A stretch of 9,661 bases of DNA from positions 1 to 9,661 of the forward strand of contig LIZU01000061.1 in assembly GCA_001302725.1 (NCBI GenBank), in the 5' to 3' direction. The notes below the pieces were generated by a model that saw only the letters and a list, made by a program, of their open reading frames with translations, was not told the DNA's origin and did no database searches. Source of the stretch: a candidate division Zixibacteria bacterium DG_27. GTDB lineage: Bacteria > Zixibacteria > MSB-5A5 > DG-27. Both the position numbers and the translations under genes were made by a program. Positions 1-7,056 of the stretch are shown piece by piece. Position 1 is the first letter of the stretch. Every line of letters begins with the position of its first letter.

Positions 1-1155
1 GCTAATAAACCTGCCCACCAAAAGCTCGTGTTTTGCGATGCGGTGCATCCTGTTGGAGGTGCTCTCCAATCCCAGCATCAGCTGTCCCTTGAGCTGATTC
101 TTGGCGCTCGTGAGCTCAGCCTCGCTCAGCTTCCCAGCTTTGAGGTTTTCAAGCTCCTCGACTACGAGACTGAGAGCCTGCCTGATTTGGCGCTCGCTGG
201 TGGCAAAGTATATTCCGAGAATGCCGGTGTCCTGGTAGAAATCGATGTAAGAATAAATGGTGTAGACCAGGCTTCTCTCCTCCCTCACCTTTTGGAAAAG
301 CCGGGAGCTCATTCCGGCTCCGACGATGTTGTTTAAAACTGACAGAGCTGGCCTGTCTGGGTCGGAGAAGGGAAAGGAGGGGAAACCCAAGCAGAAATGA
401 GCCTGAGCGGTCTTTTTTCTCTTAAAGCGCGCATTCTTTGCGGCTTTTGGGCTGGAGCGCTGGAGGCTCCTCCCCCGATCTGTTCTAAAGGGGAAAAGCT
501 CTTGTATATCTCCGATTAACTGCGAGTGCCTCAGATTGCCGGAGGCGGCGATCACAATCCTCCGGGGGGAGTAGCTGTGTTGCATGAAACTGACCAGGTC
601 GGCGCGACTGAAGCCGCGGACGCTCTTTGCCCTTCCCATCACCGGATAGCCCAGAGAGTGATTCGACCACAGGCTCAAAGCGAACAGGTCGTGGATCATC
701 TCCGCCGGAGAATCGGCGACGTCCTTTATCTCCTCTAAAATGACTTTCTTTTCCTTTTTCACATCCTCTTCCAGGAGGACGGAATTTCTCAGAATATCGG
801 CGATAATCTCTACTGCCTGGGGGAGGTTTCCGTCCAGCACCTTGGCGTAATAGCAGGTCTGTTCTCTACTGGTGAAGGCGTTTAGGTGTCCGCCCACCGA
901 TTCCAAGGATTGGGCGATCTGCTGCGCGCTTCTGGTCTTGGTTCCCTTGAAAACCATATGCTCGGCGAAATGGGAGATGCCGTTTTTCTCCAACTTCTCA
1001 TCTCGGGAGCCGACGTCGACCCACACCCCGAATGAAACCGAGCGCACGTGAGGAATCCTCTCCGCCACTATTCGGAGGCCATTGGGCAGAATCGTCTTCT
1101 TGAAACTCTCAGAATCCCCCCGGGGAGACGTACCCTTCGCCTTTTTGCTCATCAT
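1..1155 (-). CDS. M16 family zinc protease (MlpA/YmxG-like), 3' end cut off
   Basis: This is a predicted zinc metallopeptidase of the pitrilysin/M16 family (processing-peptidase-like). Translation from the ATG at 1155 stays open to the left window edge and gives 385 residues. Visible features are the inverted zinc motif HFAEH (H62, E65, H66), the third ligand region ILEEIK (E142), the GGHLNAFTSRE strand typical of M16B proteins, and the second-domain SSRLFQKVREERSLVY segment with the conserved Arg/Tyr pair (R291, Y298). Family members run about 410-430 residues, so some 30-40 residues are probably beyond the edge. I see no signal peptide, so it is likely cytoplasmic. Its ATG overlaps the pnp stop as ATGA, which implies translational coupling; a second ATG follows at once, so the start could be one codon later. 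Placement after pnp matches Bacillus-type operons. The natural substrate is not evident. Family assignment is firm, the exact orthologue name less so. Confidence 0.93.
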   Translation of the reverse strand, partial: MMSKKAKGTSPRGDSESFKKTILPNGLRIVAERIPHVRSVSFGVWVDVGSRDEKLEKNGISHFAEHMVFKGTKTRSAQQIAQSLESVGGHLNAFTSREQTCYYAKVLDGNLPQAVEIIADILRNSVLLEEDVKKEKKVILEEIKDVADSPAEMIHDLFALSLWSNHSLGYPVMGRAKSVRGFSRADLVSFMQHSYSPRRIVIAASGNLRHSQLIGDIQELFPFRTDRGRSLQRSSPKAAKNARFKRKKTAQAHFCLGFPSFPFSDPDRPALSVLNNIVGAGMSSRLFQKVREERSLVYTIYSYIDFYQDTGILGIYFATSERQIRQALSLVVEELENLKAGKLSEAELTSAKNQLKGQLMLGLESTSNRMHRIAKHELLVGRFIS

Positions 1156-2819
1156 TGTCTTCTCTTCACCCGGTCTCCGGAGCCAGCTAGACAGGCTTTG
1201 CGAGACAAGCGGATTTTGCCCTCGGGATCAATGTCGATCACCTTCACAGTGACGTCATCTCCAAGTTTTAAGAAGTCCTCGACGCGGTTGACCCGCTGGA
1301 AATCGATCTCGGAGATGTGCAACAGCCCGTCCTGATTCGGCAGTATCTCCACGAAGGCACCGAAGGGAGTGATCCTTTTGACTTTTCCCCGATAGGTTTT
1401 TCCAATCTCCGGCTCCTCCACCAGCTGCAAGACCATCTCCTTTGCCAGCTCCCCGGCCCGCTGATCCACGGAGGCAATCAGGACGGTGCCGTCATCCTCG
1501 ATGTCGACCTTGGCTCCGGATTTCTCGATGATGCCACGGATGACCTTCCCGCCGGTGCCGATCACATCCCCGATCTTCTCCGGCTTGATCTTCAAGAAGA
1601 TGATTCGGGGAGCATAGGGAGAAAGCTCCGGACGGGGTCGGGAGATGGTTTGATTCATGCTCTCAAGGACTGCCAGCCTCGCCTCCCGGGCTCTCTCCAA
1701 AGCCTCGGCGATGATATCCAGGTCCAAGCCGCTGATCTTCACGTCCATCTGGAAGGCGGTGATCCCCTGGGCAGTGCCGGCAACTTTGAAGTCCATATCC
1801 CCGTGATGATCTTCGGCACCCAGTATATCGGTGAGAATCGCCACTCTCTCTCCCTCCTTTATCAGGCCCATGGCAATTCCCGCCACCGCCGATTTTATCG
1901 GAATCCCGGCATCCATCAGCGACAGCGAGCCGCCGCAGACTGTGGCCATGGAGGAGGAGCCGTTGGATTCGAGAATATCCGACACGAGTCTGACAGTGTA
2001 GGGGAAGGTCTCCTCGCTGGGAATCACCGGCTCGATAGCTTTCTCCGCCAAGGCTCCATGTCCCACCTCTCGTCGTCCGGGTCCCCGGATAGGTCGCGTC
2101 TCCCCGACTGAGAACGGGGGGAAATTGTAGTGGAGCATGTAACTTTTGAAGGACTCCCCCTCCAGATCGTCGATTTTCTGCTCGTCCATCTTGGTGCCCA
2201 AGGTCACTGCCACCAGGGCCTGAGTCTGCCCCCGAGTGAAAATGGCGGAGCCGTGAGCCCGAGGCAGAACTCCCACTTCAGAGCTAATGGGCCGAACCTC
2301 CGAAAAGCCTCGTCCGTCTAGGCGCCGGTTTTCCTCCATTATCATCCGCCGGGCATCCTTTCGTTCCAGCTCGTGAATGAGCTCGCTGATGCAGAGCTCG
2401 CTATCGGGGAAGGTCTCGCTGAGCGCCTCAATGGTCTCCTCCACCAGAGAGGAGATGAGGTCCTCTCTTTCTTTCTTGTCGGAGATGCGGTTGGCGCGCT
2501 CCACCTTATCGGCACAGAGCCCGGTCACCTTCGACGGCAGCTCCGCCGGGATCTCGGGAGGTTCAAACTTGGCTTTTTCCTTTCCGGCTACCGCGATCAG
2601 TCGTTCCTGCAGCTCCACCACTTCCCGAATCTTCTGCTGCCCCAGCTTTAAGGCCTCCGCTATCGCCTTCTCAGGAAGTTCACGACAGCCGCCCTCTACC
2701 ATGTTGATGTGAGTCTTGGTGCCGGCAATCACCAGGTTCATATCGCTGGATTCCAGCTGGGTGAAGGTGGGATTGACAACGAATTCCCCTCCCAGGCGCC
2801 CGATCCTGACCGCCCCCAC
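1152..2819 (-). CDS. pnp: Polyribonucleotide nucleotidyltransferase (PNPase), C-terminal part of a frameshifted gene
   Basis: This frame carries about four fifths of PNPase, the phosphorolytic 3'-5' exoribonuclease that releases nucleoside diphosphates from RNA. It picks up at the PVGAVRIG region of the first RNase PH domain and runs to the natural stop (555 codons). In order it holds: the rest of RNase PH domain 1; the all-helical linker (about 45-155); the second, catalytic RNase PH domain, with RGQTQAL (196-202), the phosphate-binding SNGSSSMA (285-292) and GDMDFK (340-345), where D337, D343 and K345 match E. coli D486, D492 and K494; a KH domain with GTGG at 421-424; and an S1 domain (about 470-540). 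It has no start context of its own. The nominal GTG at 2819 is simply the Val codon of the PVGAV motif, so this is not an independent gene. Added to the upstream 124 codons and about 21 lost ones, the total is about 700 residues, normal for the family. Confidence 0.93.
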   Translation of the reverse strand: MGAVRIGRLGGEFVVNPTFTQLESSDMNLVIAGTKTHINMVEGGCRELPEKAIAEALKLGQQKIREVVELQERLIAVAGKEKAKFEPPEIPAELPSKVTGLCADKVERANRISDKKEREDLISSLVEETIEALSETFPDSELCISELIHELERKDARRMIMEENRRLDGRGFSEVRPISSEVGVLPRAHGSAIFTRGQTQALVAVTLGTKMDEQKIDDLEGESFKSYMLHYNFPPFSVGETRPIRGPGRREVGHGALAEKAIEPVIPSEETFPYTVRLVSDILESNGSSSMATVCGGSLSLMDAGIPIKSAVAGIAMGLIKEGERVAILTDILGAEDHHGDMDFKVAGTAQGITAFQMDVKISGLDLDIIAEALERAREARLAVLESMNQTISRPRPELSPYAPRIIFLKIKPEKIGDVIGTGGKVIRGIIEKSGAKVDIEDDGTVLIASVDQRAGELAKEMVLQLVEEPEIGKTYRGKVKRITPFGAFVEILPNQDGLLHISEIDFQRVNRVEDFLKLGDDVTVKVIDIDPEGKIRLSRKACLAGSGDRVKRRQ

Positions 2820-3192
2820 CGGGGTCGTTCTCCTGATCCGAGGACAAGACCAACGCCATTATTTGAACCTCGTTGAAGTAGCCCTCCGGGAAAAGGGGTC
2901 TTAAGGGGCGGTCAATCAGTCTCGAGGAGAGAACCTCTTTCTCGCTGGGACGTCCCTCCCTCTTGAAGAACCCTCCGGGAATCTTGCCGGCAGCATACGC
3001 TTTCTCGCGATAGTCGACCGTGAGGGGAAGAAAATCCTTGCCCTCCAAGGGTTTCTTGGAAGCGACCGCGGTCGCCAACAACATGGTGTCTTCCAGCCGG
3101 ACCGTTACTGCCCCATCTGCTTGTCTGCCGACTTGCCCGGTTTCGATGATTAAGCGTTTATCGCCCAGTTCCAACTCCACACGTTCAGCCAT
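2680..3192 (-). CDS. pnp: PNPase, N-terminal part; frame lost after codon 124
   Basis: This is the 5' part of the same pnp gene. It starts at ATG 3192, behind a strong GGAGG four bases upstream, and 13 nt after rpsO. Codons 1-124 (3192-2821) are good PNPase: the N-terminal RNase PH strand, the [11 protein letters not shown]-contact motif (75-82), then [15 protein letters not shown] (91-105) and the [18 protein letters not shown] strand. After NDP the reading becomes low-complexity, unrelated sequence and stops at 2680, while true PNPase coding continues one frame over from about 2820. A family member should read on through a conserved segment of the type D-hydrophobic-A-x-x-GASAALSxSxIPFxGP; this is absent in every frame. 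As it stands the gene would make a 170-residue truncated protein with a nonsense tail and no catalytic domain. Either the gene is a pseudogene or the sequence has lost bases here. Confidence 0.9.
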   Translation of the reverse strand: MAERVELELGDKRLIIETGQVGRQADGAVTVRLEDTMLLATAVASKKPLEGKDFLPLTVDYREKAYAAGKIPGGFFKREGRPSEKEVLSSRLIDRPLRPLFPEGYFNEVQIMALVLSSDQENDPGGGGQDRAPGRGIRCQSHLHPAGIQRYEPGDCRHQDSHQHGRGRLS

Positions 3193-3196
3193 TATT

Positions 3197-3201
3197 CCTC
3201 C
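3197..3201 (-). promoter_or_regulatory. Shine-Dalgarno site of pnp
   Basis: GGAGG lies four bases before the pnp ATG, inside the 13-nt rpsO-pnp gap. It fixes the pnp start. The gap is too short for the RNase III-cleaved double hairpin that controls pnp in E. coli. Confidence 0.75.
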
Positions 3202-3205
3202 AAAC

Positions 3206-3475
3206 CTACTTCCGTAACCCCAGCCTCTCGATTAGCTGGTTATATTCCTCCGGATCGGTTCTCCGCAGGTAGTTCAAGAGCCGGCGCCTCTGCCCTACCA
3301 TCCTCAAAAGCCCCAGGCGGGAGTGATGGTCCTTTTTGTGTTCTTTTAGGTGCTCGGTTAGGTCTTTGATCCTCTTGGTCAAGAGCGCCACCTGCACTGG
3401 GGTGGAACCACAGTCGCGGTCATGCTTCTGGTACTGTTCTATGATTTTTTCCATTTCCTCTTTGTTGAGCGGCAA
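3206..3475 (-). CDS. rpsO: 30S ribosomal protein S15
   Basis: S15 is a primary 16S rRNA-binding protein of the 30S platform; it binds the three-way junction of helices 20-22 and contributes to bridge B4 with the 50S. The 89-residue product has the full family length and its signatures: [11 protein letters not shown] at 23-33, the rRNA-contact run [12 protein letters not shown] (about 42-53), then [10 protein letters not shown] and the terminal ERLGLRK. The start is TTG. An in-frame TAA sits four codons upstream, and GGGAGG lies five bases before TTG. The only nearby alternative is ATG at codon 8, which would trim the family's N-terminus and has no properly spaced Shine-Dalgarno. It follows ribF by 37 nt and precedes pnp by 13 nt; rpsO-pnp adjacency is widely conserved. 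Confidence 0.98.
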   Translation of the reverse strand: MPLNKEEMEKIIEQYQKHDRDCGSTPVQVALLTKRIKDLTEHLKEHKKDHHSRLGLLRMVGQRRRLLNYLRRTDPEEYNQLIERLGLRK

Positions 3476-3480
3476 ATCTT

Positions 3481-3486
3481 CCTCCC
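3481..3486 (-). promoter_or_regulatory. Shine-Dalgarno site that decides the TTG start of rpsO
   Basis: GGGAGG lies five bases upstream of the TTG at 3475, within the 37-nt ribF-rpsO gap. With the in-frame TAA just upstream of it, this makes TTG the likely initiator. Confidence 0.7.
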
Positions 3487-3512
3487 GTTAAGCTGATTTC
3501 AATATTCTGGCT

Positions 3513-4469
3513 TTAGAGATCCTCTCTCAACAGTTTCCTTATGTTCTTCTCGTCTTTCTTAAGCTGTTTGATCAACTCCTCCGGAGAAGCGAATCTGATA
3601 TTCGGACGTACATACTTCTCGGTGTAAATGTGCACCTGCCGACTGTTCTTCTCCAAACCGGCAGCCTGCGGTGCAGTTTCGTAGTCAAACAGATGAACCT
3701 CCAAAGAGCGCTGGCTCTCTCCGAAGGTGGGACGGGTGCCGATGTAGGTCATGCCCCCGAGGCGCCTCCGACCGATTTCAACCCTGGAGGCATAGACTCC
3801 CTCCGGGGGCAAGAGCTTGTGCTCCGCGGTCAACATATTCAGGGTGGGGAAACCAAGCTTTCTGCCTCTCCCCTTCCCAGCCACCCTCTCCCCCGAGACC
3901 AGATAGTCCTGCCCCAGCATCTCTAAGGCTTTGCCGAACTCTCCCCCGTAGAGGGCTTGACGGATTCGAGAGCTGGAGATCGGTTCTCCCCGGTAGCGGA
4001 CCGGGCCGAACACTTCCAGGTCAAACATGAACTCCTTGCTCAGCTTTTTGAGGAGCGCGATGCCACCGGAACGGTCCTTGCCAAAGCAGTGGTCGTATCC
4101 GATAACTAGCTTCCCCAAATCGAGCTTCTTTATCAAGATTTGTCTTACGAAGGAAACCGCATCAAGTTCCGACAGATTGAGGTCAAATCTCAGAACCGCG
4201 ACCTCCTCCACCCCCATCTCATCGAAACGCTTCAGTTTTTCAACCAGAGTGGTTAAAAGCTTCGGGGCCTCATTCGGGGAGATGACCACTCTTGGATGAG
4301 GATCGAAGGTGAGCACCACAGCTCTGGTGGAGCGCGATTTCGCCTCCTTCAACACCTTCTCTATCAAACCCCGATGCCCCAAATGAACTCCGTCGAAAGT
4401 CCCCAGGGTCACCACCGGCTTCTTATAGCGGATCAGCCCGGTCTCGAAGATGTCGTAGTGAACGTTCAT
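3513..4469 (-). CDS. ribF: Bifunctional riboflavin kinase / FAD synthetase (FMN adenylyltransferase)
   Basis: RibF phosphorylates riboflavin to FMN and then adenylylates FMN to FAD in the cytoplasm. The 318-residue length is normal. The N-terminal nucleotidyltransferase domain shows GTFDGVHLGH (23-32), TFDPHPR (54-60), GYDHCFGKDRSG (124-135) and ISSSRIR (164-170). The C-terminal kinase domain shows GKGRGRKLGFPTLN (198-211), the YIGTRPTFGE loop (242-251) and EVHLFD (257-262), where E257 is the likely catalytic base. Between HLFDY and YVRP the protein looks about seven residues longer than the B. subtilis type and lacks the usual Tyr-Gly of that loop; this is a modest variation. The ATG start is seven bases after the truB stop, with only a weak Shine-Dalgarno, so coupling to truB is likely. 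I see no FMN riboswitch. ribF next to truB and rpsO is a common bacterial arrangement. Confidence 0.97.
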   Translation of the reverse strand: MNVHYDIFETGLIRYKKPVVTLGTFDGVHLGHRGLIEKVLKEAKSRSTRAVVLTFDPHPRVVISPNEAPKLLTTLVEKLKRFDEMGVEEVAVLRFDLNLSELDAVSFVRQILIKKLDLGKLVIGYDHCFGKDRSGGIALLKKLSKEFMFDLEVFGPVRYRGEPISSSRIRQALYGGEFGKALEMLGQDYLVSGERVAGKGRGRKLGFPTLNMLTAEHKLLPPEGVYASRVEIGRRRLGGMTYIGTRPTFGESQRSLEVHLFDYETAPQAAGLEKNSRQVHIYTEKYVRPNIRFASPEELIKQLKKDEKNIRKLLREDL

Positions 4470-4476
4470 TCTGGAT

Positions 4477-5412
4477 TCAACCCGCGCTCAAAAAGACCCG
4501 GCAATACTTAAAGTCGGAGACTGCCTGCGGGGTTCCCCGCTCGCTGTCTCGGCGAGTTCTGACAACTGCCAAAAGCGCGTTCCTGTTATCCTTGATCACG
4601 GCGTAACCCGACTCCGGCAGCCCGTCGAAATCCTGAAAGTACTCCTGAAGCAGGGGACGACCATGCAGAATCACCTCACGATACTCTTCCTTGATGACGA
4701 GCGTGGGCATGAAATCCAGAACCTGATCGAAGGGAAGAAGCTTGCTTAAGACCAAGTCTCTCAAAGAATCGCCTTCCTGCCTCTTGATCGAGAGAGAGCC
4801 GGGCAGGTCAAAGGGACCCACCCGAATGCGGGTCAACTCCAAAACGTGAGCCCCCACGCCCAGATTCTCGCCCAGTTTGCTGGCCATGCTGCGGACATAG
4901 GTTCCCTTCGAACAGGATAGCTCCGCCTCCACCAGGGGGAGCTCGATTGAACGAACCTGGATCCTCTTGATTTCAACCTTCCGGGGAGCGGGTTCAACCT
5001 CCTCTCCCCTGCGGGCATACTCATACAGCTTCTTGCCCTCGAGCTTGACCGCCGAATAAGGCGGGGGAAGCTGAGTCTGCACTCCCTGGAAAGCCAGGAT
5101 GGCCTCTTCTATCTCCTCCTCCCGGAGATGCTCGATCGGGTTAACCTCCTTAATGGAGCCAAAAGCGTCATAGGTGTCAGTAGTCTGACCCAACTTAAAG
5201 ACCACTCTGTATTCCTTATTCAATTCGACCAGGTAGGGCAGAAGTCTGGTGGCCCTCCCCAGACCCATCAGAAGCAGTCCCGTCGCCAGGGGGTCTAAGG
5301 TTCCAGAGTGCCCAACCTTGCCGATCTTTAGGTGTTTCCTCAAATAGGCAACGACATCGTGGGAGCTCCACCCCTTGCGTTTGTCGACCTTCAAGAGTCC
5401 ATCAAGTTCCAT
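4477..5412 (-). CDS. truB: tRNA pseudouridine-55 synthase
   Basis: TruB isomerises U55 to pseudouridine in the T loop of tRNAs and also acts as a tRNA chaperone. From the ATG at 5412 the protein has 311 residues. The catalytic motif is HSGTLDPLATG with D40 as nucleophile. Further conserved points are Y68 in NKEYRV, the GQTTDTYDAFG strand (75-85), PPPYSAVKLEGKKLYEYAR (about 116-134) and R174 in CSKGTYVRS; these match E. coli D48, Y76 and R181. The last 80 residues look like the TruB C-terminal/PUA-like RNA-binding domain. A TTG two codons upstream (5418) could also start it, but ATG fits the family N-terminus. The start overlaps the upstream nrnA coding end by 11 nt and ribF begins seven bases after the stop, so translation is probably coupled on both sides. 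Confidence 0.97.
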   Translation of the reverse strand: MELDGLLKVDKRKGWSSHDVVAYLRKHLKIGKVGHSGTLDPLATGLLLMGLGRATRLLPYLVELNKEYRVVFKLGQTTDTYDAFGSIKEVNPIEHLREEEIEEAILAFQGVQTQLPPPYSAVKLEGKKLYEYARRGEEVEPAPRKVEIKRIQVRSIELPLVEAELSCSKGTYVRSMASKLGENLGVGAHVLELTRIRVGPFDLPGSLSIKRQEGDSLRDLVLSKLLPFDQVLDFMPTLVIKEEYREVILHGRPLLQEYFQDFDGLPESGYAVIKDNRNALLAVVRTRRDSERGTPQAVSDFKYCRVFLSAG

Positions 5413-6382
5413 GATCAAAACACTGTTTCAGATGCCCCAGGATGAGCCTTTTGGCCTCCTTTAGGGGCTTGTATATGGTGCATCCAGCGGCACCCTTGTG
5501 CCCACCGCCGCCGAAGTTCTTAGCAAAGGGAATCAGGTTGAAAGCATCGTTGGATCTCATGGAGGCTTTGGTGACTCCCGGAGCTATCTCTTTGAAGAGA
5601 ATTCCCACCTCCACCCCCTCCAAATACTGGGTGTAATCCACGAACCCTTCGGTGTCGGCAAAGCTGGCATTGAATCTTTCCAGGTCTCCGTTGCTCAAGG
5701 AGAGAACACACACTCGCCCTCCGAAGAACACCTCCATTCGCCTGATGAGGTCTCCCAGAAGCCTCAGGTTGGCCTCGCCATAGCTGAAGTAGATTCTGTC
5801 GGTGATTTTCTCGGGGTCAACCCCGAGTCTCAGCAACTTCGCACAGATATGCAGAGAGCGGGCGCTGGTGCCGCGGAATCTGAACCTGCCGGTGTCGGTG
5901 AGGATGGCGGCATAGATCTGTTCGGCGGCATCGGGGCTCAAATGGTGGCCGACAGAGATCAAAAGGTCGTATATCATCTCACCCACCGCAGAGGCCTTGA
6001 GGTCTACCCAGTCAATATCGCCGAAGTGGCTGTTTTCCTGGTGGTGATCGATATTGATCAGTAGAGCATCTTCAGGAATCATGTTCTGCACGAAACCGAC
6101 TCGAGAGAGATCCGGGCACTCTAAGACGAAGACCACCTCCGGCCTAAAATCTAGGGCTGCCTCCGAGGTCTCTATCAAGCCCTGTTTGTCTAAGAACTTG
6201 TATTTGGAGGCGATCTCTCCCTGGTTGACAATCTTGAACCTCTTTTCCCAGCTAGAGAGGAGTTCACCCAAAGCCAGCTGTGACCCCAGGGAATCGCCGT
6301 CAGAGTCCTGATGAGAGGTGACCAGAAATCGGTTTTTGGTCCTTATGACCTCTATTATCTCATTTATCTTTTTCTTCTTCAC
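5402..6382 (-). CDS. nrnA: DHH/DHHA1 phosphoesterase, NrnA-type oligoribonuclease / pAp phosphatase
   Basis: NrnA-type enzymes degrade 2-5-nt RNA fragments and in several bacteria also dephosphorylate pAp. This 326-residue protein has the DHH domain followed by a DHHA1 domain. Motif I is SHQDSDGDSLGS (H24, D28, D30), motif III is the IDHH triad (112-114), motif IV is TDTGRF (D163) and the DHHA1 substrate loop is GGGGHKGAAG (291-300). Motif II is unusual: where B. subtilis NrnA has Asp in CDTAN, this protein has Glu (E88 in VLECPDLSRVG). Start is GTG at 6382, inside the end of rbfA with a 23-nt overlap, which suggests coupling. nrnA between rbfA and truB is a known arrangement in many bacteria. 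Choice between pure oligoribonuclease and bifunctional activity cannot be made from sequence alone. Confidence 0.93.
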   Translation of the reverse strand: MKKKKINEIIEVIRTKNRFLVTSHQDSDGDSLGSQLALGELLSSWEKRFKIVNQGEIASKYKFLDKQGLIETSEAALDFRPEVVFVLECPDLSRVGFVQNMIPEDALLINIDHHQENSHFGDIDWVDLKASAVGEMIYDLLISVGHHLSPDAAEQIYAAILTDTGRFRFRGTSARSLHICAKLLRLGVDPEKITDRIYFSYGEANLRLLGDLIRRMEVFFGGRVCVLSLSNGDLERFNASFADTEGFVDYTQYLEGVEVGILFKEIAPGVTKASMRSNDAFNLIPFAKNFGGGGHKGAAGCTIYKPLKEAKRLILGHLKQCFDHGT

Positions 6383-6752
6383 GAGCCTGTTCTTCTTCCT
6401 TAATCTGCTCCAAAATCTGCTCGATGCGCAGACCTCTCTCTGTGGAGCTGTCGTATTTGAAGATCAGCTCCGGAGCCTCCCGCAGGCGGAGGCGCCTGCC
6501 GACCTCCCCTCTCAGAAACCCCTTGGCCTTGTTCAAGACCCGGAGGCTTCTTTTCTTATCGGCCTCGTCGCCCAGAACGGTCCAAAAGACTTTGGCAAAG
6601 CTCAGATCATCCGATACCTCCACCTCGGTCAGGGTGACGAAGCCAAGGTGAGGATCTCTAAGATCCCTCTGAAGGATGTCGGAGAGCTCTCTTTTCATTT
6701 GGTCTCCGACCCGATCGGATCTTTTGAAGCTCATTGTCACGTGCGCACGCAA
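6360..6752 (-). CDS. rbfA: 30S ribosome-binding factor A
   Basis: RbfA is a KH-fold assembly factor that binds the 30S near 16S rRNA helix 1 and is needed for late 30S maturation and cold adaptation. The product is about 130 residues, a usual length. It shows the RSDRVGDQMKRELSDILQ opening, DPHLGFVTLTEVEVSDDLSFAKVFW in the middle and the YDSSTERGLRIEQIL signature near the end, followed by a charged Glu/Lys tail of about 15 residues. The start is uncertain. TTG at 6752 has an AGGTG Shine-Dalgarno-like site about eight bases upstream. ATG at 6734 gives the tighter family N-terminus (MSFKRSDRVG) but has no visible ribosome site. It follows ylxP by 14 nt and overlaps nrnA by 23 nt. Confidence 0.96.
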   Translation of the reverse strand: MRAHVTMSFKRSDRVGDQMKRELSDILQRDLRDPHLGFVTLTEVEVSDDLSFAKVFWTVLGDEADKKRSLRVLNKAKGFLRGEVGRRLRLREAPELIFKYDSSTERGLRIEQILEQIKEEEQAREEEKDK

Positions 6753-6766
6753 AGCCGCAGCACCTA

Positions 6767-7048
6767 TCAGAAGAACTCCATGGCAAGGTCTATAACCTCG
6801 GCGGCGTCTTCACGCTCCACCTTGTCAGCGATCCGGGACAGAACCCCGTTCGCATATCTCTGATCCTTGCTTACCACCGCAACCCCCAGGGTGGCCCTCT
6901 GCCAGAGATCACCGTTGTCGACCTCCGAGATGGAGACGTTGAAGCGGCTATGGGTGCGGTCTTTTATACTCTTTAGGATTTGCCTCTTGGATTTCAAGGA
7001 GGTGCTCCCCGGAAAATACAACTCCAGTCTCAAAACGCCAATGACCAT
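6767..7048 (-). CDS. ylxP: DUF503 / YlxP family protein
   Basis: This is a small DUF503 protein of 93 residues, the normal size. The opening MVIGVLRLELYFPGSTSLKSKR, then RFNVSISEVD and DLWQRATLGVAVVS are the family's hallmark strings. YlxP is reported as a ribosome-associated factor, and its place between infB and rbfA fits a role in 30S assembly or initiation, but its biochemical function is not settled. Start is ATG at 7048, eight bases after the infB stop, with AGAGG five bases upstream. I see no membrane segment or signal peptide; it is a cytoplasmic protein. Confidence 0.95.
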   Translation of the reverse strand: MVIGVLRLELYFPGSTSLKSKRQILKSIKDRTHSRFNVSISEVDNGDLWQRATLGVAVVSKDQRYANGVLSRIADKVEREDAAEVIDLAMEFF

Positions 7049-7056
7049 AGAAGCCT

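Noticed and set aside
1317..2111. 264-codon plus-strand open frame opposite pnp
   Set aside because: It lies entirely antisense to well-conserved PNPase domains, has low-complexity unfamiliar translation and no ribosome site; it is a codon-bias shadow.
2680..2829. Programmed ribosomal frameshifting to express full PNPase
   Set aside because: A slip would rejoin the two frames but would not restore the roughly 21 missing conserved residues, and pnp is not known to use frameshifting.
5413..5418. TTG at 5418 as the truB start
   Set aside because: The ATG two codons later matches the usual TruB N-terminus and is a stronger initiator; the TTG adds only two residues.
6482..6499. GCAGGC / GCCTGC inverted repeat with a 6-nt loop
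   Set aside because: It lies within the Arg/Leu-rich rbfA coding stretch (GRRLRLREAP) and is explained by GC-rich Arg and Leu codons; it has no terminator T-tract.
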